Assembly: GCA_045837725.1 (NCBI GenBank)
Contig: JBEWZL010000151.1
Span: 124,001 to 188,000, forward strand
Length of the DNA stretch: 64,000 bases
Origin: Vermamoeba vermiformis
Lineage: Eukaryota > Tubulinea > Echinamoebida
Direction of reading: 5' to 3'
The notes under the pieces are model-generated. The model had not been told where the DNA came from and did no database searches. It saw only the letters and a list, made by a program, of their open reading frames with translations. This document shows, piece after piece, positions 1-10,983 of the stretch; position 1 is the stretch's first letter; every line of letters begins with the position of its first letter. Both the position numbers and the translations under genes were made by a program.

Positions 1-437
1 AAACTGTAATATTAATTGCGCGGCAAATTAGATTAACGAGGCACAGAATGTAATGGATGGGAAATTGAATAGTCTTAACCGACGCTGAAGTTTATTATTA
101 ATAATCATCCCTTTCTAGTACTTCTTTAAAATCTGTCTAACCAGAAATTTTGGCCGTATATGGTGGTGCTATTTGAAATTTTAAGCTTGGTGTTCTAAAT
201 TTAAAGCTCAGTTCCGCTTCGATGTCGGTATTTACCTTACGAGGAAGTATTTACCTTACGAGGAATCACGTGGGACAATACACCCAAATCATAAATTCGA
301 AATCACCAAAAATGGTAATCTGATAACATACTGCCCAACAATTCGTAAGATTCATTCATTTTAGTACACTACGATTTACTATTACATACAAATTGAGGCT
401 AATATTACAATGAGGTTGATCAAAATAAACGTTTTTG
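1..437. other. Intergenic, 3' side of kinase A
   Basis: AT-rich sequence downstream of the kinase A stop codon. It contains a short direct duplication around 229-263 (TATTTACCTTACGAGGAA-type unit repeated). I see no convincing coding exon or RNA gene here. Confidence 0.5.
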
Positions 438-3040
438 TTACAAGTTGATCGATTTAAGAAAACCAGATGCGATGTTTTTGTACCTCCAAATATCACCTTC
501 GAGGCGCTTAAACTTCAATCCCTTTAAGTTCTTAAAGTCCTTCATCTTCACAATCTCAATATCAAACACGATCTTCTCGGAGGTCGGATCCGATGCGTTG
601 TTGAGAAGTGTCATTTTGAACTCGTACTTTGACACTTTGTCGCATTGAAGTGAGCACTTTTGAGCAGCTGAAATGATCTTCTTTTTGATCTCTTTCGTCG
701 ACTTTGATGACGTCGTGTCGCACTTGAACGACGACGACAGTTTGAAATTTCGTTGCTCGGAGTCAAAATTTTGACTGGCTTGGCCTTCACTTGCAGCAAC
801 ATTCGACGAGTTATTCAGTGAACGGACAGTTTGTTTCGGGCTCTCTTCATGAATCTTGTTCATCGTCCAAAGGCCGGACGGATCTCGATCCAAATACGCG
901 TCAAAATTGATACTTTCGCCAGACGACGCGGTTGAGGTGCCAGAGATCGTGTTACGTTTAGCTTTTTTATCAGTAATTCTCCTCTTCATAAGCTTCTTTT
1001 GTGTGGCTTTACTGCTCTTAGTAATGTCGTTGATGATCTGATCCAGTTGTGCTTCGAATTTGTCCATCAAATTTTTGGCGTCCTGTTTGCCCTCCGCGAC
1101 AGCTTTTGCAAAGTCTCGTTCGCCCAAACTGAATTACCATATTTAGTATAGGTCCCGAGTACTCTTAAGGTACGTATATTATACTGACCTATTCTTTTTC
1201 TGTGAGTCTCGGAGGTGTCTCCGAGTGTGCACAACGGTCTCGGATAAAATTTCTTCGTTGGAAAAACTTCGTTTTAGCAACGGAGGTTGCAACACGGATG
1301 AAGGCTCGCTACTCGCTTTAGAACTATTCAGTTTGCTTATAGTAGGTGCTCTGATGCGACGACTTGGTGATAACGGTCTTCTACTTAAGCACAACTGATA
1401 CGCGGTGACAATTTGTTTGTTGTTTTTGTTCTTCAAAATATCACGGCGATTCGCTTGAGTATCGTCAAAGCCCAATGCAACGACTTCACGCATGATTTGT
1501 TCGTCGATTTGAGTCACGTGCTTGAATACTGGCACGTATGTCTCTGGTGGATTGCGATGCAACTTCAAGATCCAAGGATGAACGCGGATCTCGCTCAATG
1601 TTATTCTTTTCTTCGGATCTATTGCCAACATCCTCGTAATTAAATCTTTAAGCTCTAAAAACGATTATTAGTACTTAATTTTTGATTCAAAACACAGAAT
1701 TTTTAGCGTCGGAAATCTAAATTTTACCTTTTGAAACTTCAACGTCAAACTGAAGTCCCTGGTTAATTCTTTTAAGCATTTCGTAGGGAGTATCAGCATC
1801 AAAAGGTTGTCGGCCATTAACCTGTAAAATATTGCATCAGATCGGTTGATCCGAAAAATTTCAGATGCGGAAGATCTACGACCCTAGATCTGACTTACCA
1901 AGCAGTACAATATGACACCAAGGGCATATATATCTACCGGAGGACCTCCATATACTTGCCCATGCAAAATTTCCGGAGCCGCTAATTAATATAAACGGAT
2001 TAATAAGCAATTAATTTGTGATTCAAAAATTTCACGTGTTTCGATTGACTTACCGTACAGGAGACTGCCGCAAAACGTAGTAAATTTTTGGGGAGTAATG
2101 AAATTAGCCAAGCCAAAGTCAGTAATTTTAATGTTATCTTCATCGTCCAAAAGCAAATTTTCAGGTTTCAGATCTCGATGAACGATCAAATTGAAGTGAC
2201 AGTACTCGAGCGCTGAAATTATCTAAAATATTATCCGTTAGTATAATTTTCGATACTAGGATTCACATAATTAACGGCATCGTGGCGAACACGCTCATTG
2301 AATTGAAATTTACGCATCTAGCTACATCCAAAAATAGCGAGCGGAACGAAGGAAAAACTTGCCTGTCTTACGAATTTTCTTGCAACAAGTTCGGTCAATC
2401 TGCCGTTAGACACAATAAATCCAAATAATTCGCCGCCGCTAACATATTCAAAGACCAAATAAGTGATCTGTTTGTCTTCGTCTTCAATAATCTCGAGCAA
2501 CTTGACAATGTTTGGATGGTTCAACATCATCAGTGCTTTTTTCTCTCGTTCAATCATTTCGATTTCACGTTCATTTTGCGCTTTGTGGTGCTTCATAATT
2601 TTAATGGCGACCTAAAGATCCAACGATAAAGTTTAATTTATGACGCGCAATATGACATATCAAAATTACAAAAAGTCGATTAAAAATAACATAATAAAGT
2701 ATTATTATTATTTGCGAATGATATCGGTGGTCTCTTTTGCTAGATCTGGTCAAAAGCGTACCTGAGTTCCAGTATGCGGATCCACAGCCAACTTGACCGT
2801 TCCAAAAGCACCGCGACCAAGCAGTCTAATCACTTCATATCGACCAATAGTCTTCTTTCCACCAGTCAGACTCTGGTTGCTCGTTTTAAGCTCAGCTGCG
2901 CTGTGGTACAGTTCTTCTCGATGGTACGGTGAAGACGACATCCGGTTTGATTTTTTTTCGCTGAAGAAGCTAGAGCGAGCTTGTGTTGTAGTCCCTTCGA
3001 GGTTAAAATTATAATTTAAATTGATTTTCGCCGCAGACAT
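438..3040 (-). CDS. SNF1/AMPK/MARK-type Ser/Thr kinase, copy A
   Basis: CAMK-group Ser/Thr kinase that would phosphorylate protein substrates in energy or polarity signalling. About seven exons on the minus strand; the start is the ATG at 3040, since nothing upstream in frame is an ATG. The domain begins with [19 protein letters not shown] (glycine loop, exon 1). It continues with VAIK (catalytic Lys), HRDLKPEN and DFGLAN in exon 3. The activation segment has a Thr just before CGSLLYAAPE, as in the AMPK/NUAK/MARK/SIK group. After the kinase lies a UBA-like segment ([17 protein letters not shown], about 1500-1410). A basic Ser-rich linker follows, then a C-terminal KA1-like domain ([19 protein letters not shown], about 580-480). 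The intron after exon 2 uses a GC donor. Kinase B is a tandem paralogue with near-identical DNA blocks. AMPK versus MARK assignment is not settled. Confidence 0.88.
2223..2362 (-). other. GC-AG intron in kinase A
   Basis: The exon ends ...CAG and the intron begins GCAAGT at 2362-2357; the acceptor is TTTTAG before 2222. Joining the exons gives R-Q-I-I-S-A-L-E-Y, matching the kinase fold and the paralogue. The equivalent intron in kinase B begins with GTGAGT, so the C is a change specific to this copy. Confidence 0.85.
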
Positions 3041-3681
3041 CTTTATACTTTTTCGCTGTTGTGCACCTGCGGAATAATTTTCTATGTAAGTCAATGATGT
3101 GATATCAAGCGCGGATTCAGCGCGAGATTGTGGTGAATTATATATAGATTCGGCTGTGTTAATCCGTGATACCGATGAGATTTTTTGTGTTCTGCTTTGG
3201 TATACCTTCCAGCGAATTTGCGGAGTTACTTAAAAGTCCGAGTAAAAATAAAATTTGGGCTGTGCACCATCACTTGTACGGGATTAACCATCTGAGGCAC
3301 TATTTGGGTCAACAGATAATGGCCAAAGCCTGAACCGCAATTAATTACGACCGGCTAAATATCAAATCCGCATCTGAAATATCGTTAGTTAAATTTATTT
3401 CCCCGTTTTGACATTATATCTCCCTTCTAGTCTGTCAAAACCAATTTTAGAGGAGAGTTTTCGATTTTTCTAAAAATGTAGAAAGGAACTACCGCCACAT
3501 CCCCTCAACAACTTACCGTTCACCAATTAGCCGATGTTTTCTACAACCTGGAGACCTTAAATCTCGTTTGCCATGGTTGAATAGTTTAAACATTCACAGT
3601 TTGCTGCCATAGCTGTGTTACGCACTTCAAATACGCAAACGAGTTAATGAATCGTTCAGATCAAAAACATTTATTGTACAA
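3041..3681. other. Intergenic between kinases A and B
   Basis: Upstream region of kinase A and downstream region of kinase B, both transcribed leftward. It should hold the kinase A promoter. I see no TATA-like or other motif that I can assign, and no coding exon. Confidence 0.5.
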
Positions 3682-6016
3682 TTACAGTTGAACCATGGAT
3701 AAAAAGTATGCTACGAGGTTCTTATAAAGCCAAATATCACCTTCGAGACGCTTGAATGTGAGTCCTTTCAAGTTCTTAAAGTCCTTCATCTTCACGATCT
3801 CAATGTTGAAAACGATTTTGGCCGAGACTGGCTGCCCTTCTCCATCATTTACATATGTCTTAGTAATCCTCAGCTCGTACTTTGACATTTTGTCGCATTG
3901 AAGTGAGCACTTTTGAGCAGCTGAAATGATCTTCTTTTTGATCTCTTTTGTCGACTTTGATGACGTCGTGTCGCACTTGAACGAAGACGATAACTTGAAA
4001 TTTCGTTGCTCAGAGTCTCTACTCGTCGAGGAGTTAGCGCATTCAACTTCCAAAGGTCGACGTAAAGGCGACATGTCACGTGTTGATCCGTCAAAGTCGC
4101 TGCAATGTTTCCAGCTCGAAAGTTCTGAGCTATTGACTTGGGCATTGACTTGACTATTTGCTCGCTTTCTATTAGCAAAGTCTCTTTGCGTCACGTCACT
4201 GCTTTTCATCAGTGCTTTAATGAGTTGACCGAGTTGGGCATTCGCGTCATTCGGCGCAAGTGCCTCATCCGAGTCATGCTTTCCCATCGAGTTATTGGGC
4301 TTGCAACTGAAAAATTTACATTAATTATTGGTCATTGATAACTAATTTTAACTCCTTACCTTGATTGTTGTGCGTCAAATTGATCCTCGCGGGACCCACT
4401 TCGTCGCAATTTGGAAACTAGTGTATTAGTCTCTGCCATGCTATTCAATCTTTTTCTAAGAGGAGACGACTGGCCCTGCGCCAAGCAACTCAAACAAAAC
4501 TGGTAGGCCGTTACTACTTGTCTCGGCTTGTTCTTCAAGATGGCTTGACGGGCGGATAGCGAGTCTTCGTACCCCAATGCTACAACTTCACTCATAATAG
4601 ATTCATCGATTTGAGTGACTGGCACGAACTTTGGAACGTATGAGGTAGGCGGGTCTTCGTAACCTTTCAGGATCCAAGGGTGGATTCGGATCTCAGAAAG
4701 GGTTGCTCGCTTTTTCGGATCAGCCGCCAACATCTTGGTAATTAAATCACGAGCATCTAGTATAAATAATTATTAGTATACCGTTTCGTGAACCGATAGC
4801 ATTGCAAAGATTACTAGCCTACCTTTTGACACATCCGCTTCGAACTGTAATCCCTGATTTACTCGCTTAATCATTTCATATGGAGTGTTGGCAATGAATG
4901 GCTGCTTTCCGTTGACCTAATTCACATTATCAATCGTTAATTTACTAGTTCACTGATTATCGGCACGCTGAAATTTCGTTCGATAATTTGACTTACTAGG
5001 CAGTATAATATGACACCAATAGCGTAAACATCGACAGGAGGGCCTCCGTAGCTTTGTCTCTGCAATATTTCTGGTGCAGCTGATAAACTAACGTTAAAAT
5101 TGATTCGCCGATGGAAGGCACGCAATTATACTAATTTAATGTCATAATTTTTGACTTACCATACAAGAGACTACCGCAAAATGTTGAAAACTTCTGAGGA
5201 GTAATAAAATTAGCCAAACCAAAGTCGCTAATCTTGATATTGTTGGCCTGATCCAAAAGAAGATTTTCAGGTTTCAGATCTCGATGCACGATCAGGTTGA
5301 AATGGCAGTATTCAAGCGCCGATACAATCTACATATTTATATATATTAGTATTGGTGGATTAATTCCGCAGTGCGAAAACCAAAAATAGAAATGTATTTT
5401 TAGAATTCAAAAAAGGAAAGTTCAATAACTCACCTGCCGAATAAACTTTCGGGCAATAGACTCACTCAATTTACCATTCGTTACGATGAAATCAAATAAC
5501 TCGCCGCCGCTAACATATTCAAAGACCAAATAAGTGATCTGTTTGTCTTCGTCTTCAATAATCTCGAGCAACTTGACAATGTTTGGATGGTTCAACATCA
5601 TCAATGCTTTTTTCTCTCGTTCAATCATTTCCATCTCTCGTTTTGACTGCGCTTTTTTCCGTTTCAAACTTTTTATCGCAACCTCAAGATCCAAAATGTG
5701 AACGCGTTAGTTCGTTTTACTATTATAATCGCTTATAATATTATATATGCTTCTTCCAATATATATTCATTTATATTGTTTGGTATATTTTCCGCTCCTT
5801 TTGCAAGGATTAACTCTAAAGGCAGAAATGGCTTACGTTTTGGCTATTGCGCGGATCCAATCCCAATTTAACACTTCCAAAGGCACCACGACCGAGTAAT
5901 CTAACGACTTCATATCGGCCGATGAACTTCTTCGTTGGAATATCCTTTTGCAAACTCGGATTAATTACGTTATTCTTTTCGGTCGTGAATCCGGTCTTCA
6001 GAGTAACAATAGCCAT
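3682..6016 (-). CDS. SNF1/AMPK/MARK-type Ser/Thr kinase, copy B
   Basis: Tandem paralogue of kinase A in the same orientation. The start is the ATG at 6016. Exon 1 carries [19 protein letters not shown]; exon 2 begins with the VAIK lysine and runs through [20 protein letters not shown] and DFGLANF follow near 5290-5200, then TFCGSLLY and AAPEIL. A UBA-like segment ([19 protein letters not shown]) lies near 4600-4540. The C-terminal KA1-like domain ([18 protein letters not shown]) lies near 3810-3750. All kinase catalytic motifs are present, so it should be active. The N-terminus is shorter than in copy A and the Ser-rich linkers have diverged, while the kinase core and the start of the KA1 region are almost identical at DNA level. 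That suggests recent duplication with gene conversion. Confidence 0.88.
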
Positions 6017-6869
6017 TTCGTGTTGTCTTCGCGTGTGGGTATCGTGTCGTTCATTAAAATTTTAATTCAATCTTTTTCGGTTTTTTTGTGTTTTAGGCAG
6101 AATCGCGCTAGAAACTTCATCCATTAAATTTGTTTTGCAGGTGCTTTGCGGAGATTTATGGTGTGCGGTTGAAAATCCACCGATGACGTCAAACAAGCTA
6201 AATATAGACCAATATCCGTTTGCGAAGCGATAAATCGCTAAATATGTTCCGAGGTTAGATGAACAATCGGGTATTGGTTTCTTTGCGATCCATCTTTTAA
6301 CTCTGATTTTAGTTCTCGCTAATTATTATAGTAATGTTAGTAGACTATTGATATGTAGTCTATTGCAATAAGGGAGGCTTTGATTTACCAATCCCAATCA
6401 CCAAGAACAAAATTTCGTAGCCGGGGCGCAAATTAATTATAAGCATAGTAAATTTAAAATTAAACTAGTTGCCAATAATTGGTAGGTCGGTCTATTAATG
6501 ACATACTATTCTATTTCTGAGGCCGATGTCAGGACAATCCGGTAAATAGAGAATAAAATTAAATTAGTCTGTGTTGCAGAAGCGATATTATTAATATTAT
6601 ATTATCGTTATTTACCAGTAAATTAATTATTTGCTCCACATGAAGGTCAAACGACTGAGCAACTAATTTTTCAATAGCAAAGTAAATACTTCTAATCTAT
6701 AATAAAGTACAAATACAATATACGAATCAATTACATACTAATTGTCAGCTCATCTCTTGTTTTTACATTTTGGCGCGAAAATACCGTGGTCGATTTAACA
6801 TAAAATCTCTCTGGCCTCGGGGTTTTTCGACCCCTAAGTGTCATTTTTTGCAAGTACTTATTATACATA
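6017..6869. other. Divergent intergenic, kinase B / F-box GTPase 1
   Basis: About 850 bp between the divergent starts of kinase B (-) and the first F-box/GTPase gene (+). It is AT-rich with many ATTAATTA-like runs and must hold both promoters. I see no coding exon or RNA gene. Confidence 0.5.
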
Positions 6870-8602
6870 ATGGAAGAGAGCAATTTTAATACTGAAAGAA
6901 CGGAGTTAATTCCGGTACTACCACCTGAACTCTGGACCCAAATCCTGGATTGGAAGGATCTTTATCTTCGAACCGTCTCCAAATTATTCTATTCCATTAT
7001 AAATAAATTCCAGAATTACGATAAAATTAGCTTGACTCAAAACTTACAAAATATAGCAAAATGGCGTAAGTAAAGCAAAAATTATTTTGTAAAAATTATT
7101 AAATTAATTCCTATTCGTTTTATTACTCGTAAGTAATGTTATAATTGATGCTTATATTTAGGAAAATCTAATAGAACCACTTTAACACCAGACTGGGATC
7201 CTCGAAAATTAAAGTAAAATCAAAATATTTAATGCCACAGCTTAACAATTTCTTTCAAGCGCATTAATCGTTAATTAATTTTCTTAGAACTCCTAAATAT
7301 CGATACTTGTCCACGGGTGAAAGCGAAGGACACAATTTTAACAAAATGACGATCAACGTACTGGCCGCCGGCGAATCTAAAATAGGAATTACATCGTTAT
7401 ATCAAGCCATAAGTGTAATATAATACTACCGTTATTATAATTTGTTCTGACTAATATTTTTTAGAGCCGACAAGGAGTTGCAGATCCGATCCAACATAAA
7501 AATGCCCAATCCGTACGAAGCGTGCATCAGTCGTTTCAATACTAACATTTATATTAGATTAAATTTAAAATACACGTGGAAGCTATTAAAAAGACGTTAG
7601 AAATCGTTTTGGTAAGCCAAATCCGAGGTTAACTTTCGATCTCCGGATCAAGGACCCTTATTATTAACGATCATCATATTATTATAATTATTAATGCCTA
7701 TCATATTCTTATTAGAATCCCGAACGATCAATGTATTTGGTTTCAATGCACGTCTTGTTATTGTGTTTCAGTTTTGACGACCGACACAGCTTTACAGCGC
7801 TGATGAACAAGTGGGTGAAATCTTATTACAAGACCTGCAAAGCTAGCGCGCATGTATTTATTGTGGGATTGAAAGCTGATACTCCTGGCGAACGGCGTCA
7901 AGTTTACACTTTGGTACATCCGGTACGTAACCGTACTTTTCCTTCCGAAACATACGTATTATATCATTCTATCTATATATTGAAATTAATATACTGTATT
8001 TATTTAATTTCTAATAAGATTTGTGCACAATACGTAAGACCGGAAGCAAATTTTAAACAAAATACTGGATGCGGATCGGCACATCCAGCTTACTTTCCGA
8101 TTGGAACGTTAAACAATCAATACGCTATATATTTACTCATATTTTTTAATATAGTCGGAGCCTAATTACCTCGAAGTGTCAGCGAAAGAATACACTAACG
8201 TCGATACATTGATGGATCTGATCGTGAAGTCGGTTTGTGCACAAGAATTGAATTGGCGCGAAAATATTACTAGCACTTCGTCTAAGAACAATAATATTAA
8301 AGATGAAAAAAGGTGCGTTATTGATCGATGATTGGAATTTGGATCGGATCTGCATTAGCTTATCGAACCATTTTATTAATACAGTATTATTGATACATTT
8401 CTTACGACCAGTTAGTTTGGATCATCCTGTCATATGCTATATTTGGTGATTTGGTTCAGTTCGAGAAGATCCGGTCGGACCATCCGTGAATCTGCTTTGC
8501 CGAAGACTACACCAACATCGCGAATTAATGAACCAGATTGTCACATTAACTTGCGCTAAAGATTTGAAAAATAATAGCAAGAAGGAGTGCATTGTTAGTT
8601 AA
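6870..8602 (+). CDS. F-box protein fused to a degenerate Rho-like GTPase, copy 1
   Basis: Exon 1 encodes an F-box (LPPELWTQIL, then LRTVSKLFYSIIN, about residues 15-45). Later exons encode a Ras/Rho-fold domain. The P-loop equivalent is AGESKIGITSL, with Ile where the invariant Lys should be. The beta-strand LLLCFSFDD, the G4-like VGLKAD and the G5-like EVSAK are clear. The DxxG (G3) motif is not found. The last 3' frame ends KKECIVS, a CAAX prenylation motif identical to that of copy 2, but the phases of the final junction (about 8318 to 8470) do not join by any simple GT-AG intron I tried. The end may therefore be misread or the gene slightly damaged. Likely role, by inference: a membrane-tethered substrate adaptor of an SCF ubiquitin ligase. 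Copy 2 follows in tandem. Confidence 0.72.
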
Positions 8603-9081
8603 GACAATAGACCGGTTGGGATCAACAAGATCAATCGTCATAAGCCACTATCATTGACAACTGTCATACAGAAAGTAATATTATATTATCGATGTAATCG
8701 CTAATAAAAAAATTAATATAATATTAGATAATGTGATGAATCGTGGGTCGCGGTTCAGTCGCTAATTAATAATGACCAATTTTAATGTTTTACCTTTTAT
8801 GCATTATTTGATATAAACAACACCGTTCATTACAATAATTATAGTTTACAACGTATATAACGAGCGGAAAATTGGCAAGAACGGATGCAACATTAGATAG
8901 CACTTCTTTACGATCATCAGATTTTGGTTTCGAGTACCGAACTTTTCAGGCGAGAGCAATGATTTGCATTCTCAGAATTATTTTCCGAGAGATTTTTGCG
9001 GAGAATAAATCCGCAGGAAAACTCATCAAGGTCGGACAAAAAAGTTAATTTCCTTATCTTTTAATTAAAAAATCTAACACA
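8603..9081 (+). other. Intergenic between the F-box/GTPase copies
   Basis: AT-rich spacer of about 480 bp that should contain the 3' end of copy 1 and the promoter of copy 2. I see no coding exon. Confidence 0.5.
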
Positions 9082-10559
9082 ATGGAAGACAATATGATGA
9101 TCGAAGTCCCTGAAGATTCAGTTCTATCATTGCCACCAGAATTATGGTCAATAATTGTTTCGTTTTTGGATGTACGAAGTTTACGACTTAGAAGCGTAAA
9201 CAAATTATTCAACCGCGGACTAAAAGATATTAAAAATTATGATATGATCGCGCTAGGAGAGCTTTTAGACAAAATCGAGAAACGAAGTAAGCAAAAAAAA
9301 ACGGATCGTAAATTGGAATTGCTGTCCTAAATTCACGCGAAAAAATTAAAAAAAATCGGAATTAATTATTTTATTGCGTAGAAGCTGCTTATGAAATCAA
9401 TAAGCTTTGGCATCAGGACGAACTTCAACCAAGGCTAGATCTTGTGACTTTAAAGTATGTTAAAGGTTAAGTTTTGTTTACCGTAATGCCCGATTGACCT
9501 AATAATTTTTATTTATTATATAGAGCTCCAAAATGGCGTTTTTTATCTGAAGACGAAGCACATGGCAAAACTTACGAAGTGATAAATGTAGCAGCTCTTG
9601 GCGATCCCAAAATAGGAGTTACGTCGTTGTTTCGTGCGATAACGGTACTTAAATATTACTTTAAAATATGTATGAAGCTATAATATTATTTATTAGGAGC
9701 AAAAAGGCTATCAAGATGCAAATCCGGCGTCGCTCGGAAAACGCTGGGTACGAAATGGAATTCTAAATCTGATCTCTACCGGAAGCTAATCTATTATTAT
9801 TAGTTCTGGGAATTTAAAATACTAGTGGATGATGCGTATGTAGTTAAATTTACGATGGTAAGTCCACAAATAAAAATTCGAATTTTCAACGAACGGATCT
9901 GACAATTTTTATTTATTTTGCAGGCAGACGTAAGTCCGTATAAAGGCACTATAAGGATATAGAATAATAATATTATTATATTAGAACGTTGAAACGAAGT
10001 ATTTAGCCACCTTGAAGGTCGTTTTATTTTGCTTTAGTTTGACGGATCGAGCCAGTTTTGAATCCATTCGGAAAAATTGGTACAAAATTTATCTCGATTA
10101 TTGCGACATTAATGTGCTTCCATTCTTCGTTGGACTACGTTCTGACGTTCCGATTGAAGATCGATCTGTTTTTGCTTTCCGACATCCGGTACGTGAACAT
10201 TTTTTTTCATACAATTGCTATAGAAATCGTCATAAGCATAATAGTTACTCATTATATTGTTTTACGTTCGAAATTTAATCCATTTTTGGAAATTATAATA
10301 ATAATTTTTTTTGATCTGGATGTGCATCCGGATCTAGCAATACTTTTTCATTTAGTCAAGGGCAGAATATATCCTATAACACATGTTCTAACTTTATATT
10401 AACTAGAGCGTACCGAACTACGTTGAAGTATCAGCGAAGGATCACAGCAACGTTAACAAATTGATCAACGAGATTGTGAAGTGTACGTACGCGCAGCATG
10501 TCAAACGTCTGGAAAAAGAGGCGCCGAAGAAAGAGGATAGCGGCTGCATCGTCAGTTAG
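9082..10559 (+). CDS. F-box protein fused to a degenerate Rho-like GTPase, copy 2
   Basis: Eight exons join in a continuous frame (about 285 aa). Exon 1 holds the F-box (LPPELWSIIVSFLDVRSLRL, residues about 17-36, then VNKLFNR). Exon 3 holds the P-loop equivalent ALGDPKIGVTSLF, with Val replacing the nucleotide-binding Lys. Exon 5 has the switch/beta-2-3 segment FKILVDDAYVVKFTM. Exon 7 has KVVLFCFSLTDRASF and the G4-like VGLRSD. Exon 8 has the G5-like VEVSAKD, a basic tail and the CAAX end GCIVS. G3 (DxxG) is missing. The domain therefore looks like a nucleotide-independent pseudo-GTPase, prenylated at the C-terminus, with an F-box for Skp1/Cul1. The architecture recalls RhoBTB (Rho plus a Cul3 adaptor) but with a different ligase module. 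A 6-bp microexon (9924-9929) is needed for the frame. Confidence 0.8.
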
Positions 10560-10983
10560 TCTATTTAATATATTATTGCTCAACTGCTGGTCGACGAGAG
10601 GATCACGTAGAGCAACAATGTAAAAACTTTAGTCGGCGAATGAATTATCAGCGTTGTGTTGAAAATACTTAATTTAAAAACCTAGATTACTTTCACTTTC
10701 CCAGCGTTAATTGTGGCAAAAAAACTATCCTATGTTTGACCGAGTCAACCAAAGTCAAACGGGTTCGTCTTTCTTTCCGTGCAATTCCAAATACATTACA
10801 AGTGGCAAAAAAGTTAATTCTGAATAGAATTATGTGTAATCCAGGACATCGAACATCATTTAAGAACTTAATTTCTATGCTAGCATATATTAGCATTTTA
10901 CTTTAATTTACATCGTACAAATTTGGTTTCTTACTATTTACATCTTCGCATGATATTTATAATTATAGAACCTATATATTATA
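10560..10983. other. Intergenic, convergent 3' ends
   Basis: Region between the convergent 3' ends of F-box/GTPase copy 2 and the MLO-like gene. AT-rich. A 67-codon minus-strand open frame at 10693-10896 lacks domain signal and I do not call it. Confidence 0.5.

Noticed and set aside
2987-3094. Upstream extension of kinase A to 3094
   Set aside because: The extension would begin at a TTG, not ATG; the first in-frame ATG is at 3040.
7731-8165. Taking the 144-codon frame at 7731-8165 as a complete gene
   Set aside because: Its second half reads through an intron (GTACGT at about 7923 to an acceptor at about 8155); the true exon joins to the SAK-containing exon as in copy 2.
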